This document shows positions 18,136 through 26,318 of a stretch of DNA of 64,000 nucleotides, in pieces. The notes beneath the pieces were generated by a model. It searched no databases, was not told the DNA's origin, and was given only the letters and a program-made list of their open reading frames with translations. How positions within the stretch are numbered: position 1 is the first letter of the stretch; the number at the start of each line of letters is the position of its first letter. The stretch comes from Bradyrhizobium sp. CIAT3101. GTDB taxonomy: Bacteria; Pseudomonadota; Alphaproteobacteria; Rhizobiales; Xanthobacteraceae. The translations under genes were made by a program, and so were the position numbers. Where the stretch lies: positions 2,129,001 to 2,193,000 of the forward strand of contig NZ_CP121634.1 in assembly GCF_029714945.1 (NCBI RefSeq), read 5' to 3'.

Positions 18136-18202
18136 TGCATAAGCGTCGTGCAAGCTTGGTCGCTCAATGCTCAGGCCTCGACCGAGAATCGCACGCGAGC
18201 CG

Positions 18203-18970
18203 ATGCTGAAGCTGGATCACATAGCGCAACTTCTTCTCCTGGCCGCGATGTTCGCGCTCGCAGGCACGTCGCCGGCGCTGGCGCTGGATGAGCCGAAGCC
18301 GTCGAAGCCGCTCAATCTGCTTTCCTTCGCACGCGCTCGCGCGCCCGGGCCGCAGAGGCCGCACGTGGCGGCGACGCCGGTCCCGGGCGATAATTCACAG
18401 GCAACCGCCTGGGCGGCCGAGGATTCGGGTCCTGCAATCACGGGAGCGGTTCCGACGGCGGCTGCTCCGCCGGCGCCTGCACCAGCACCCGTGCCGACGC
18501 GCCCGGCGAAGTCCGGCAGCATCACCGCCCCGCCGAAACCGGCGCCGGCTCAGGCTGCTGCGCCCGGTGACAATGAAGTTGCGCTGTTCTGCAGCAACGT
18601 GGCCGACCCCGCCGTCGATGCCAGGCTCGCCTGGCAGCTGAAAGAGCTGGAGAAGGCCGAGAGCCTGCTGCGGGAGCGGATCGCCGAAGTCGAGGCCAAG
18701 CGCGCCGAATACGAAAAGTGGATGGCCCTGCGCGACGACTTCCTGAAGAAAGCGGAAGCGAGCGTCGTCGAGATCTATTCGCGCATGAAACCGGACGCTG
18801 CCGCGACCCAGATCGCCGGCATGGCGGACGAGACGGCTGCGGCGGTGCTCGCAAAGCTCAGCCCGAGGAGCTCGAGCGCGATTTTCAACGAGATGGAGAC
18901 CGGGCGCGCAGCACATCTCGCCGACCTGCTCGGTGGAATGCGTCGCGTGGATGACGGGAAGACCAAGTAA
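18203..18970 (+). CDS. motE: Periplasmic motility chaperone MotE
   Basis: A 255-residue secreted protein with a signal peptide (LLLLAAMFALAGTSPALA), a Pro/Ala-rich linker to about residue 125, then a charged coiled coil (WQLKELEKAESLLRERIAEVEAKRAEYEKW) and a C-terminal MgtE-N-like domain (MKPDAAATQIAGMADETAAAVLAKLSPRSSSAIFNEM). In Sinorhizobium meliloti MotE is the folding partner of periplasmic MotC. ATG 18203 is preferred to the upstream start at 18167 because the signal peptide begins directly there. The stop overlaps the flgH start by one base. Confidence 0.82.
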   Translation: MLKLDHIAQLLLLAAMFALAGTSPALALDEPKPSKPLNLLSFARARAPGPQRPHVAATPVPGDNSQATAWAAEDSGPAITGAVPTAAAPPAPAPAPVPTRPAKSGSITAPPKPAPAQAAAPGDNEVALFCSNVADPAVDARLAWQLKELEKAESLLRERIAEVEAKRAEYEKWMALRDDFLKKAEASVVEIYSRMKPDAAATQIAGMADETAAAVLAKLSPRSSSAIFNEMETGRAAHLADLLGGMRRVDDGKTK

Positions 18971-19665
18971 TGAAGAAGCCGATCCTCCTCCTGTCGCTCG
19001 TGCTTCTCGGCGGATGCTCCCACGATCCGGCAGAAATCCTGACCGGGCCGAAACTGTCGCCCGTGGGCAGCGGGCTGAGGACGCCGGCCGAACCGATCCC
19101 GGTGACGCCCCGCATGCGCACGCCGGTCAGCTATCGCTCGACCTGGGATGACGGCACCGACCTCTACCGCGATCCGCGCGCCCGGCGCGTCGGCGACGTC
19201 GTGACGGTGATCATCTCGATGCAGGACAAGGCCAAGCTCGACAACAAGACCGACCGCTCGCGCGATTCGCAGATCCAGTTCGGGCTGAACTGGCTGATGG
19301 ACGTCGCAGGATGGCAGGACAAGGGCCAGACCAACGCCAACCTCAACACCAATACCCAGATCAAGGGCAACGGCCAGATCGACCGCTCCGAGGACATCAA
19401 GCTTTCCATCGCCGCCGTCGTCACCGACGTGTTGCCGAACGGAAATATGATGATCAGCGGGTCGCAGGAGTTCGGTATCAACACGGAGATGCGCGTGCTC
19501 AATGTCGGCGGTATCGTGCGCCCACGCGATATTTCGCGAACCAACACCATCTCCTACGAGAAGATCGCCGAGGCGCGCGTGTCCTATGGCGGTCGCGGAA
19601 ATCTGTCTGACGTGCAGCAACCTGGATGGGGTCACCGGATCTATGATGCCGTGGCACCGTTCTGA
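18970..19665 (+). CDS. flgH: Flagellar L-ring lipoprotein FlgH
   Basis: A 231-residue outer-membrane lipoprotein. The lipobox LLGGC puts the acylated cysteine at residue 16. The conserved RDPRARRVGDVVTVIISMQDKAKLDNKT and DVLPNGNMMISGSQEFGINTEMRVLNVGGIVRPRDI segments identify FlgH. It forms the ring in the outer membrane through which the rod exits. Confidence 0.95.
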   Translation: MKKPILLLSLVLLGGCSHDPAEILTGPKLSPVGSGLRTPAEPIPVTPRMRTPVSYRSTWDDGTDLYRDPRARRVGDVVTVIISMQDKAKLDNKTDRSRDSQIQFGLNWLMDVAGWQDKGQTNANLNTNTQIKGNGQIDRSEDIKLSIAAVVTDVLPNGNMMISGSQEFGINTEMRVLNVGGIVRPRDISRTNTISYEKIAEARVSYGGRGNLSDVQQPGWGHRIYDAVAPF

Positions 19666-19695
19666 GGCTCGCGCGTCGTGGGAGCAGGGGGCGTC

Positions 19696-20139
19696 ATGCG
19701 CCTGATTGCCGCCATCCTCGTGCTGACCCTGGTCGCGATCGGCGCGGGCGCGCTTGCGGGCTTGCACCTGTTCGCCGCAGCCGAACGCGTCGCGGATGCA
19801 AAGAAGGGCGCCACCCCGCCGCCGATCGCCTCGAGCTACGCCGGCAGCGCGCGGCTCAGGAAGCTGTCTCCGATCGTGACCAATCTCGCGGCGCCGGCCA
19901 ACAATTGGGCCCGGGTCGAAGCCTCCATGGTGACCGACAGCATGAGCGACGAGGATGCCGGCATTCTGGCCGCTCATATCAGCGAAGACATCGTCACTTA
20001 CTTGCGGTCCGCCTCGGTCACGCAGTTCGAAGGCACGCGCGGGCTCCAGCATCTGCGCGACGACCTGTCGGAACGCGCCAGCATCCGCTCGTCCGGCAAG
20101 GTCCGTGAATTGATCATTGAGACGTTGGTGATCCAGTGA
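19696..20139 (+). CDS. fliL: Flagellar basal-body-associated protein FliL
   Basis: A 147-residue protein with one N-terminal membrane segment (MRLIAAILVLTLVAIGAGALAGL) and a periplasmic domain whose end DDLSERASIRSSGKVRELIIETLVIQ matches the FliL C-terminus. FliL rings the stator and supports torque at high load, which would fit swarming-type lateral flagella. I use ATG 19696 with AGGGGG upstream; GTG 19678 would add six residues. The last 4 nt overlap fliP. Confidence 0.85.
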   Translation: MRLIAAILVLTLVAIGAGALAGLHLFAAAERVADAKKGATPPPIASSYAGSARLRKLSPIVTNLAAPANNWARVEASMVTDSMSDEDAGILAAHISEDIVTYLRSASVTQFEGTRGLQHLRDDLSERASIRSSGKVRELIIETLVIQ

Positions 20140-20876
20140 AACTGAGAGTCCTGCTGATTGCGTTGCTCCTGGTCGTGCTGCCCGAGGTAGCGTTCGCCCA
20201 GATCCCGGACCTCAATTCGCTGCTGCCGCCGGGCAACGGCTCGACCAGTGGCCGCATCATCCAGCTCATGGCGCTGCTGACGGTGCTGTCCGTCGCACCG
20301 GGGCTGCTCATCATGGTGACGAGCTTCACGCGCTTCGCCGTTGCGCTCTCGTTCCTGCGCGCCGGCCTTGGCCTTCAGACGACGCCGCCGAATCTCGTGC
20401 TGATCAGCCTCGCCATGTTCATGACCTTCTACGTCATGGCGCCGACCTTCGATCGCGCCTGGGAAACCGGCGTGCAGCCGCTGATGAAGAACGAGATCTC
20501 GGAGGAGGAGGCTTATCTGAAGATCAGCGACCCCTTCCGCGAGTTCATGCTGGCCCACGTCCGCGACAAGGACCTGCAGACGTTCGAATCGCTCGCCGCG
20601 GAAAGCTTCCGCAAGAAGTTCGACGACAAGCGCATCGACATGCGCGTCATCATTCCAGCGTTCATGATCTCCGAGCTCCGGCGTTCGTTCGAAATCGGCT
20701 TCCTCATCATCCTGCCATTCCTGGTCATCGACATGATCGTGGCGACGCTGACCATGTCGATGGGCATGATGATGATGCCGCCGTCGATCCTCGCGCTGCC
20801 GTTCAAGGTGCTGTTCTTCGTGCTGATCGACGGCTGGAACCTGCTCGCCTCCGGACTGGTGCGATCGTTCTCGTAA
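20136..20876 (+). CDS. fliP: Export gate protein FliP
   Basis: A 246-residue inner-membrane protein starting at GTG 20136, with a cleavable signal peptide (LLIALLLVVLPEVAFA) and four membrane segments. LLIMVTSFTRFAVALSFLR and the C-terminal LPFKVLFFVLIDGWNLLASGLVRSFS are FliP signatures. FliP5-FliQ4-FliR1 forms the export channel. It ends the flgB operon. No fliO gene is visible next to it. Confidence 0.95.
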   Translation: MKLRVLLIALLLVVLPEVAFAQIPDLNSLLPPGNGSTSGRIIQLMALLTVLSVAPGLLIMVTSFTRFAVALSFLRAGLGLQTTPPNLVLISLAMFMTFYVMAPTFDRAWETGVQPLMKNEISEEEAYLKISDPFREFMLAHVRDKDLQTFESLAAESFRKKFDDKRIDMRVIIPAFMISELRRSFEIGFLIILPFLVIDMIVATLTMSMGMMMMPPSILALPFKVLFFVLIDGWNLLASGLVRSFS

Positions 20877-20968
20877 GAGCGATCATCGCCCTAACGGTTG
20901 GTTAAGGTTAGCAAAGCGTAATGTTAACCATATGATTTTGCTACAGAATTCAAGCTCGTCTTAATTCG

Positions 20969-20989
20969 GAAGCAAGATTCGACGTGCTA
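20969..20989 (+). promoter_or_regulatory. Candidate flagellin promoter element (flagellin 1)
   Basis: GAAGCAAG-A-TTCG-ACGTGC-TA resembles the flagellar motif but has a six-base spacer instead of five. It lies 150 nt before the start codon, matching the 145 nt seen for the other two flagellins, so each would share a leader of about 110 nt if the TA is near a -10 element. Confidence 0.4.
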
Positions 20990-21028
20990 GCAATGCGGCA
21001 CGGCGGGTTGGACCCCACCCACATCAGT

Positions 21029-21113
21029 CCAAAGGCATGATGCCGCCCCTCCGTACCGGTGAAAGCCCGGTATGTCCCCTCGTGAAAATGTAACGCGTAC
21101 ATCAAAGGGACAT
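21029..21113 (+). promoter_or_regulatory. Structured flagellin mRNA leader 1 (candidate SD-sequestering RNA)
   Basis: A block of 51 bases (21029-21079) recurs before all three flagellins. It holds GGCATGATGCC, then a hairpin with perfect arms UACCGG (21054-21059) and CCGGUA (21067-21072). The next bases, AUGUCCC (21072-21078), are the exact complement of GGGACAU (21107-21113), which contains the Shine-Dalgarno of this gene. Pairing would hide the ribosome site. An Rfam family named flg-Rhizobiales describes a conserved RNA before flagellar genes in this order; whether this is a member was not tested. Confidence 0.65.
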
Positions 21114-21118
21114 TCGCA

Positions 21119-22024
21119 ATGTCAAGCCTGCTTACGAACTCGACCGCTATGACCGCCCTCCAGACCCTGCGGTCTGTGAGCTCCCAACTCGCCACCACGC
21201 AGACCCGCATCTCCACCGGCCAGCGCGTCTCGACCGCTTCGGACAACGCTGCCTACTGGTCGATCGCCACCTCGATGCGCGCCGATAACGCCGCGCTCTC
21301 CGCGGTCTCCGACTCGCTCGGTCTGTCGGCCGCGACCGTCGACACCGAATACACCGCTCTGACCTCGGTTGTCGGTGACAGCACCGGCGGCCTGACCAAG
21401 CTGCAGTCGCTGCTGGTCGAAGCCAAGACGGCCGGTATCGACCGCACGAAGATCCAGGCGGACGTCACCCAGATCCAGCAGCAGATGAAGGGTACCGCGG
21501 ATGCGGCGACCTTCAACGGCGTGAACTGGCTGAGCGCGACCTCCTCCACGCCGGCAACGGTTGACCTGGTGTCGTCGTACTCCCGCGTCGGCGGCACGCC
21601 GACCACGGGCTCCATCGCGCTGACGACTGCCACCTATGCGCTCTATAGCACGTCCACCACCGGCATCCTCGATACGGTGAGCGGCGGTGCGTCGGTCAAC
21701 ACGATCGACATCTCCACGCTGACCGACGCGGCAACTGACCAAGCCACGCTCGATACCTACATCGCGAAGGTCACCGCTGCGATCAACTCGGTGGCCTCCG
21801 CCGCCGCCAACCTCGGTGCCGTCAAGAACCGTATCTCGACCAACACGGACTTCGTGAAGTCGCTGATGGACTCGGTTGATCGCGGTATCGGCCAGCTCGT
21901 CGACGCTGACATGAACCAGGAGTCCACCCGCTTGTCGGCTCTCCAGGTCCAGCAGCAGCTCGGCGTCCAGGCGCTCTCGATCGCCAACGGCAGCAGCCAG
22001 AGCATCCTCTCGCTGTTCCGCTAA
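21119..22024 (+). CDS. lafA: Flagellin (first of three, lateral type)
   Basis: A 301-residue flagellin, the short form without D2/D3 domains. The N-terminus has SSLLTNSTAMTALQTLRSV and ISTGQRVSTASDNAAYWSIA; the C-terminus has NRISTNTDFVKSLMDSVDRGIGQLVDADMN and ends SIANGSSQSILSLFR. The two ends make the D0/D1 coiled core of the filament. It is the most divergent of the three tandem copies. It has its own leader and a strong terminator after it. In Bradyrhizobium the lateral filament consists of about 33-kDa LafA proteins; the symbol is given on that basis. Confidence 0.92.
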   Translation: MSSLLTNSTAMTALQTLRSVSSQLATTQTRISTGQRVSTASDNAAYWSIATSMRADNAALSAVSDSLGLSAATVDTEYTALTSVVGDSTGGLTKLQSLLVEAKTAGIDRTKIQADVTQIQQQMKGTADAATFNGVNWLSATSSTPATVDLVSSYSRVGGTPTTGSIALTTATYALYSTSTTGILDTVSGGASVNTIDISTLTDAATDQATLDTYIAKVTAAINSVASAAANLGAVKNRISTNTDFVKSLMDSVDRGIGQLVDADMNQESTRLSALQVQQQLGVQALSIANGSSQSILSLFR

Positions 22025-22045
22025 GCCTGAAACCATCTGGGAGAG

Positions 22046-22079
22046 GGCCGCGCTTCTCGCGAAGCGCGGCCTTTTCGTT
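22046..22079 (+). terminator. Intrinsic terminator after flagellin 1
   Basis: Perfect 10-bp stem GGCCGCGCTT (22046-22055) with AAGCGCGGCC (22062-22071), six-base loop, followed by TTTTCGTTT. The flagellins therefore form separate transcription units. Confidence 0.85.
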
Positions 22080-22149
22080 TGGCGTGACCTTCCGTGCGCG
22101 CTGAAATTTCGGCTGCCCTGTTGCAGCTACGACACAGAGCCACAAGCCC

Positions 22150-22169
22150 CACACAAGCTTCGAGCGTTA
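22150..22169 (+). promoter_or_regulatory. Candidate flagellin promoter element (flagellin 2)
   Basis: CACACAAG-C-TTCG-AGCGT-TA fits the flagellar motif and lies 145 nt before the start codon. The flanking DNA from about 22132 (CACAGAGCCACAAGC) is shared with the region before flagellin 3, evidence that promoter and gene were duplicated together. Confidence 0.5.
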
Positions 22170-22213
22170 CGGTCGCCGCTACGACAGGTTGGGCCTAACC
22201 GCTTTTCCGCAGC

Positions 22214-22290
22214 CCAAAGGCATGACGCCGCCCTGTCGTACCGGTGCAAGTCCGGTATGTCCCCAAACAACTCAATCTTCAAAGGGACAT
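22214..22290 (+). promoter_or_regulatory. Structured flagellin mRNA leader 2 (candidate SD-sequestering RNA)
   Basis: Same 51-base block as before flagellin 1 (22214-22264). The hairpin arms UACCGG (22239-22244) and CCGGUA (22252-22257) are unchanged, while the loop differs (UGCAAGU). AUGUCCC (22257-22263) is the exact complement of GGGACAU (22284-22290), the Shine-Dalgarno region 5 bases before the ATG at 22295. Confidence 0.65.
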
Positions 22291-22294
22291 CAAA

Positions 22295-23203
22295 ATGGGT
22301 TCAAGCCTTCTTACCAACTCCGCAGCAATGACGGCGCTGCAGACCCTCCGCAACGTCAGCTCCAACCTCCAGACCACCGAAAACCGCATCTCCACCGGTC
22401 AGCGCGTGGCCACGGCTTCGGACAACGCCGCCTACTGGTCGATCGCGACCTCGATGCGCGCCGACAACGCCGCACTCTCCGCCGTCTCCGACTCGCTCGG
22501 TCTGTCGGCCGCGACCGTCGACACCGAATATACCGCTCTGACCGCGGTTGTCGGCGACAGCACCGGCGGCCTGACCAAGCTGCAGGCGCTGCTGGTCGAA
22601 GCCAAGACCGCCGGTATCGACCGCACCAAGATCCAGGCCGACATCACCCAGATCCAGCAGCAGATGAAGGGCACTGCCGATGCGGCAACCTTCAACGGTG
22701 TGAACTGGCTCAGCGTGACGACGGCAACGCCGGCGACCTTCGACCTCGTGTCGTCGTTCTCCCGCGTTGGTGGCACGCCGACCATCGGCTCCATCACCCT
22801 GACGATCAACAAGTACTCGCTCTACAGCACGTCCACCACCGGCATCCTGGATACGGTGAGCGGCGGTGCGTCGGTCAACACGATCGACATCACCTCGCTG
22901 ACCGACGCGGCGACCGACCAGGCCACGCTCAGCGCCTACATCACGCAGGTGACTGCTGCGATCAACTCGGTGGCTTCGGCCGCCGCGGACCTCGGCGCCG
23001 TCAAGAACCGCATCTCGACCAACACTGACTTCGTCAAGACCTTGATGGACTCGGTGAATCGCGGTGTCGGCCAGCTCGTCGATGCCGACATGAACGCGGA
23101 ATCCACCCGCCTCCAGGCGCTGCAGACCCAGCAGCAGCTCGGCGTTCAGGCGCTCTCGATCGCCAACCAGAACAGCCAGAGCATCCTCTCGCTGTTCCGT
23201 TAA
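22295..23203 (+). CDS. lafA: Flagellin (second of three, lateral type)
   Basis: A 302-residue flagellin, beginning MGSSLLTNSAAMTALQ. ATG 22295 is chosen because the Shine-Dalgarno AAAGGGA lies 5-12 bases upstream and the protein start aligns with its two neighbours; an in-frame ATG at 22244 falls inside the leader hairpin. It differs from the third copy at only about a dozen residues and from the first at many more, mainly in the middle (about 130-215). It is followed by its own terminator. Confidence 0.92.
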   Translation: MGSSLLTNSAAMTALQTLRNVSSNLQTTENRISTGQRVATASDNAAYWSIATSMRADNAALSAVSDSLGLSAATVDTEYTALTAVVGDSTGGLTKLQALLVEAKTAGIDRTKIQADITQIQQQMKGTADAATFNGVNWLSVTTATPATFDLVSSFSRVGGTPTIGSITLTINKYSLYSTSTTGILDTVSGGASVNTIDITSLTDAATDQATLSAYITQVTAAINSVASAAADLGAVKNRISTNTDFVKTLMDSVNRGVGQLVDADMNAESTRLQALQTQQQLGVQALSIANQNSQSILSLFR

Positions 23204-23221
23204 GCCTGAAAACCATCTGAG

Positions 23222-23260
23222 GGGGCCGCGCTTCGCGAGAAGCGCGGCCCCTTTCATTTT
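23222..23260 (+). terminator. Intrinsic terminator after flagellin 2
   Basis: Perfect 12-bp stem GGGGCCGCGCTT (23222-23233) with AAGCGCGGCCCC (23240-23251), six-base loop, then TTTCATTTT. Stem and flanks are nearly the same as for the terminator after flagellin 1. Confidence 0.85.
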
Positions 23261-23334
23261 GGCGTGCGTCGTTCGTGCGTCAAAGGTGCGATTTCGCGCC
23301 TCGGATTGCGGTCCGGTCACAGAGCCACAAGCCT

Positions 23335-23354
23335 CGCGCAAACTTCGCGTGCTA
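23335..23354 (+). promoter_or_regulatory. Candidate flagellin promoter element (flagellin 3)
   Basis: CGCGCAAA-C-TTCG-CGTGC-TA, 145 nt before the start codon, one of the best matches to the recurring flagellar motif. Confidence 0.5.
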
Positions 23355-23394
23355 TCGCCGCCGTTACGACAGGTTGAGCGTGCTTTTTCGCAGC

Positions 23395-23474
23395 TCAAAG
23401 GCATGATGCCGTTCTGCCGTACCGGTGCAAGCCCGGTATGTCCCAAAAATTTCAAATCGTTTTCAAGGGGACGT
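23395..23474 (+). promoter_or_regulatory. Structured flagellin mRNA leader 3 (candidate SD-sequestering RNA)
   Basis: Third copy of the leader block (23395-23444). Hairpin arms are UACCGG (23420-23425) and CCGGUA (23433-23438). AUGUCCC (23438-23444) faces GGGACGU (23468-23474): the Shine-Dalgarno side has changed from A to G at one base, but the pair becomes U-G, so the seven-base pairing is kept. Keeping the pairing through a change is what one expects if the structure matters. Confidence 0.65.
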
Positions 23475-23479
23475 CGAAC

Positions 23480-24388
23480 ATGAGTTCTAGCCTGCTCACC
23501 AACTCCGCGGCAATGACCGCGCTGCAGACGCTGCGCAACGTCAGCTCCAGCCTCCAGACCACTGAAAACCGGATCTCGACCGGTCAGCGCGTGGCCACCG
23601 CTTCGGACAACGCCGCCTATTGGTCGATCGCGACCTCGATGCGCGCCGACAACGCCGCGCTCTCCGCCGTCTCCGACTCGCTCGGTCTGTCGGCTGCGAC
23701 TGTCGACACCGAATATACCGCTTTGACCGCGGTTGTCGGTGACAGCACCGGCGGCCTGACCAAGCTGCAGGCGTTGCTGGTCGAAGCCAAGACCGCCGGT
23801 ATCGACCGCACCAAGATCCAGGCCGATATCACCCAGATCCAGCAACAGATGAAGGGCACCGCCGATGCGGCAACCTTCAACGGCGTGAACTGGCTGAGCG
23901 TGACAACGGCAACGCCCGCGACCTTCGACCTCGTGTCGTCGTTCTCCCGCGTCAGTGGCACGCCGACCATCGGCTCGATCACCTTGACGATCTCCAAATA
24001 CTCGCTCTACAGCACGTCCACCACCGGCATCCTGGATACGGTGAGCGGCGGCGCGTCGATCGACACGATCGACATCACCTCGCTGACCGATGCGGCGACC
24101 GACCAGGCTACACTCAGCAGCTACATCACGGCGGTCACCACCGCGCTCAATTCAGTGGCTTCGGCCGCTGCCGACCTCGGTGCTGTCAAGAACCGCATCG
24201 CCACCAACACCGACTTCGTCAAGACCCTGATGGACTCGGTGACGCGCGGTGTCGGTCAGCTCGTCGACGCCGACATGAACGCGGAATCCACCCGCCTCCA
24301 GGCGCTCCAGACCCAGCAACAGCTCGGCGTTCAGGCGCTCTCGATCGCCAACCAGAACAGCCAGAGCATCCTCTCGCTGTTCAAGTAA
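23480..24388 (+). CDS. lafA: Flagellin (third of three, lateral type)
   Basis: A 302-residue flagellin, beginning MSSSLLTNSAAMTALQ and ending SIANQNSQSILSLFK. It is nearly identical to the second copy; differences include Asn/Ser, Val-Asn/Ile-Asp and Arg/Lys changes spread through the protein. ATG 23480 follows AAGGGG; the in-frame ATG at 23438 overlaps the leader hairpin. Three tandem flagellins allow mixed filaments or dosage; which copy dominates cannot be seen from sequence. Confidence 0.92.
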   Translation: MSSSLLTNSAAMTALQTLRNVSSSLQTTENRISTGQRVATASDNAAYWSIATSMRADNAALSAVSDSLGLSAATVDTEYTALTAVVGDSTGGLTKLQALLVEAKTAGIDRTKIQADITQIQQQMKGTADAATFNGVNWLSVTTATPATFDLVSSFSRVSGTPTIGSITLTISKYSLYSTSTTGILDTVSGGASIDTIDITSLTDAATDQATLSSYITAVTTALNSVASAAADLGAVKNRIATNTDFVKTLMDSVTRGVGQLVDADMNAESTRLQALQTQQQLGVQALSIANQNSQSILSLFK

Positions 24389-24405
24389 GCTCGCGCTTCG
24401 AACAC

Positions 24406-24431
24406 GACCGTGCTCCCACGGGAGCACGGTC
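24406..24431 (+). terminator. Terminator-like hairpin after flagellin 3
   Basis: Perfect complementary arms GACCGTGCTCCC and GGGAGCACGGTC almost touch, giving a very stable hairpin just after the stop codon. No T-tract follows, so it may stabilise the mRNA end or act with Rho rather than terminate alone. The rest of the 304-bp gap up to fliF holds the candidate fliF promoter and no gene. Confidence 0.55.
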
Positions 24432-24628
24432 CCCGCCGTGAGTGGCGGAAGTGACGGCACATGATGTGCCCGTAGTCGCCCCCCGACGCCCAGACCTGAT
24501 GCCATAGGCTGCAGCCGATCACGCGGTCACGCGTTCGATCGTCCGTCCGTGCCATTGACCTGCCTGCGTCGCCCAAAGTTCTTGTAAAATTGCAACGCCT
24601 CGCCTGCGAAGCGACACATTCGCGTTTG

Positions 24629-24648
24629 CGCGCAACCTTCAGACAAGG
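24629..24648 (+). promoter_or_regulatory. Weak candidate flagellar element before fliF
   Basis: CGCGCAAC-C-TTCA matches the first part of the flagellar motif, 64 nt before the fliF start, but the TA at the end is missing. It is the weakest member of the set. Confidence 0.25.
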
Positions 24649-24692
24649 TTGACAGCGGAGTGTCCTCACCGTTCGCATTGGTACGAGGTCAT

Positions 24693-26318
24693 ATGCTCAG
24701 TCGCGCGCAGCTACAGCAGCTGCTCAACAATCTGCTGGAACTTGGGCCGCGACGTCTGATGGCCTTGGGACTGATCGGCTTCGCCGTCCTCGTCACCGTG
24801 GTCGGGGGTGCTTATTATCTGAGCCGGCCGGAATTCGAATCCCTCTACACCGGCCTGACCCGTGAAGACGTGACGCGTATCGGCGCCGCGCTGCGCGAGC
24901 AGAACATTGCCTTCGATATCAACGCCGCCGGCGATACCGTCTCGGTGCGGCCGAGCCAGACCGCACAGGCGCGAATGCTGCTGGCGGAGAAGGGGCTGCC
25001 GACCAGCGCCAATGCCGGCTACGAGCTGTTCGACAAGATCGGGTCGCTTGGGCTGACCTCCTTCATGCAGGAGGTCACGAAGCTCCGCGCGCTCGAGGGT
25101 GAGATCGCGCGCACCGTTCAGCTGATGAAGGGCGTCAAGGCAGCGCGGGTGCACATCGTGATGCCGGTGCGCGGCTCGTTCCGTGCGACGCAGCAGCCGC
25201 CCTCCGCATCGGTTGTGCTGCGCACCGACGGTGCGATCGAGGCGCGCACGGCGCAGTCGATCCGCCACCTCGTCGCGGCCGCCATTCCCGGCATGACGCG
25301 CGACAAGGTCACCGTGCTCGACGCCGACGGCTCGATGCTGCTGGCCGAAGAGGACGAGGCCAGCGCCGCGCCGACCAAGATGGCGAGCCTGCAGAAGACC
25401 GTCGGCGGAATGGTGCAGGAAAACATCCGCAAGGCGCTGACGCCCTATCTCGGCCTGGACAATTTCGAGGTCAGCGTCGCGCCCCAGCTCTCCACCGACA
25501 AGCGCCAGATCAACGAGACGGTCTACGATCCCGAGACCCGGGCCGAGCGTTCGGTCCGCAATGTCCGCGAAAATGAAAAGTCGTCGAACGCGGATCGCTC
25601 GACGCCGACGACCGTCCAGCAGAACCTTCCGGACCAGCAGGTCAACGCCGGCGGCACCAAGAACTCCAGCGAGGACAAGACGCGCCGCGAGGACGTCACC
25701 AATTTCGAGGTCTCATCCAAGACCACGACGACGGTCAGCGATGGCTATTCGGTCAAGAAGCTCTTCATCGCCGTCCTGGTCAATCGCGCGCGGCTCGTCG
25801 CCGATCTCGGCGACAAGACCAACCAGGCCATCGTCGACAGCAAGCTCGCCGAGATCAGCCAGCTCGCAGCGACCGCAGGCGGACTGGACAAGGCGCGCGG
25901 CGACCAGATCCAGGTGACTGCGGTCGACTTCGTGGAAGGCTCGCGCGAACTCGCGCCGGTGCCGCCGATCAGCTTCGTCGAGATGATGAACAAGCAGCTC
26001 GGCAGCGTCATCAATGCGGTGACGATCCTGGCCGTCGCCTCGATGCTGGTCTGGTTCGGGCTTCGGCCCGCGGTCAACGGCATCCTGACCCATCGCGCCG
26101 CGCAGGAACAGACCGAGGCGGCCGAGGCCGCCGAGCTCGAGGCCGCCACGGCCCTCGCATTGGCAGACAGCCAGGATCCCGAGCTCAACCTCGTCGAGGA
26201 CCTCGAAGGCAAGATGCAGCGAACGCCGCAGAAGCGGCTGGAGCAGATCGTTCGCCTCGATCAGATGCAGGCGGCAGCAATCCTTAAAGACTGGATGCGA
26301 CGCGAGGAGGCGGCATGA
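24693..26318 (+). CDS. fliF: MS-ring protein FliF
   Basis: A 541-residue inner-membrane ring protein. It has an N-terminal membrane segment (LMALGLIGFAVLVTVVGGAYYL), two periplasmic ring-building domains (LPTSANAGYELFDKIG, ARVHIVMPV), a second membrane segment near residue 450 (VINAVTILAVASMLVWFGL), and a C-terminal FliG-binding tail (QRTPQKRLEQIVRLDQMQAAAILKDWMR). ATG 24693 with GAGG upstream is preferred over GTG 24660. It leads fliF-(fliH-like)-motB-motC-fliK. Confidence 0.94.
   Translation: MLSRAQLQQLLNNLLELGPRRLMALGLIGFAVLVTVVGGAYYLSRPEFESLYTGLTREDVTRIGAALREQNIAFDINAAGDTVSVRPSQTAQARMLLAEKGLPTSANAGYELFDKIGSLGLTSFMQEVTKLRALEGEIARTVQLMKGVKAARVHIVMPVRGSFRATQQPPSASVVLRTDGAIEARTAQSIRHLVAAAIPGMTRDKVTVLDADGSMLLAEEDEASAAPTKMASLQKTVGGMVQENIRKALTPYLGLDNFEVSVAPQLSTDKRQINETVYDPETRAERSVRNVRENEKSSNADRSTPTTVQQNLPDQQVNAGGTKNSSEDKTRREDVTNFEVSSKTTTTVSDGYSVKKLFIAVLVNRARLVADLGDKTNQAIVDSKLAEISQLAATAGGLDKARGDQIQVTAVDFVEGSRELAPVPPISFVEMMNKQLGSVINAVTILAVASMLVWFGLRPAVNGILTHRAAQEQTEAAEAAELEAATALALADSQDPELNLVEDLEGKMQRTPQKRLEQIVRLDQMQAAAILKDWMRREEAA

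Noticed and set aside
21119..24388. Phase-variation cassette with inverted flagellin genes
   Set aside because: All three copies point the same way with own promoters and terminators; no invertase gene or inverted repeats around them.
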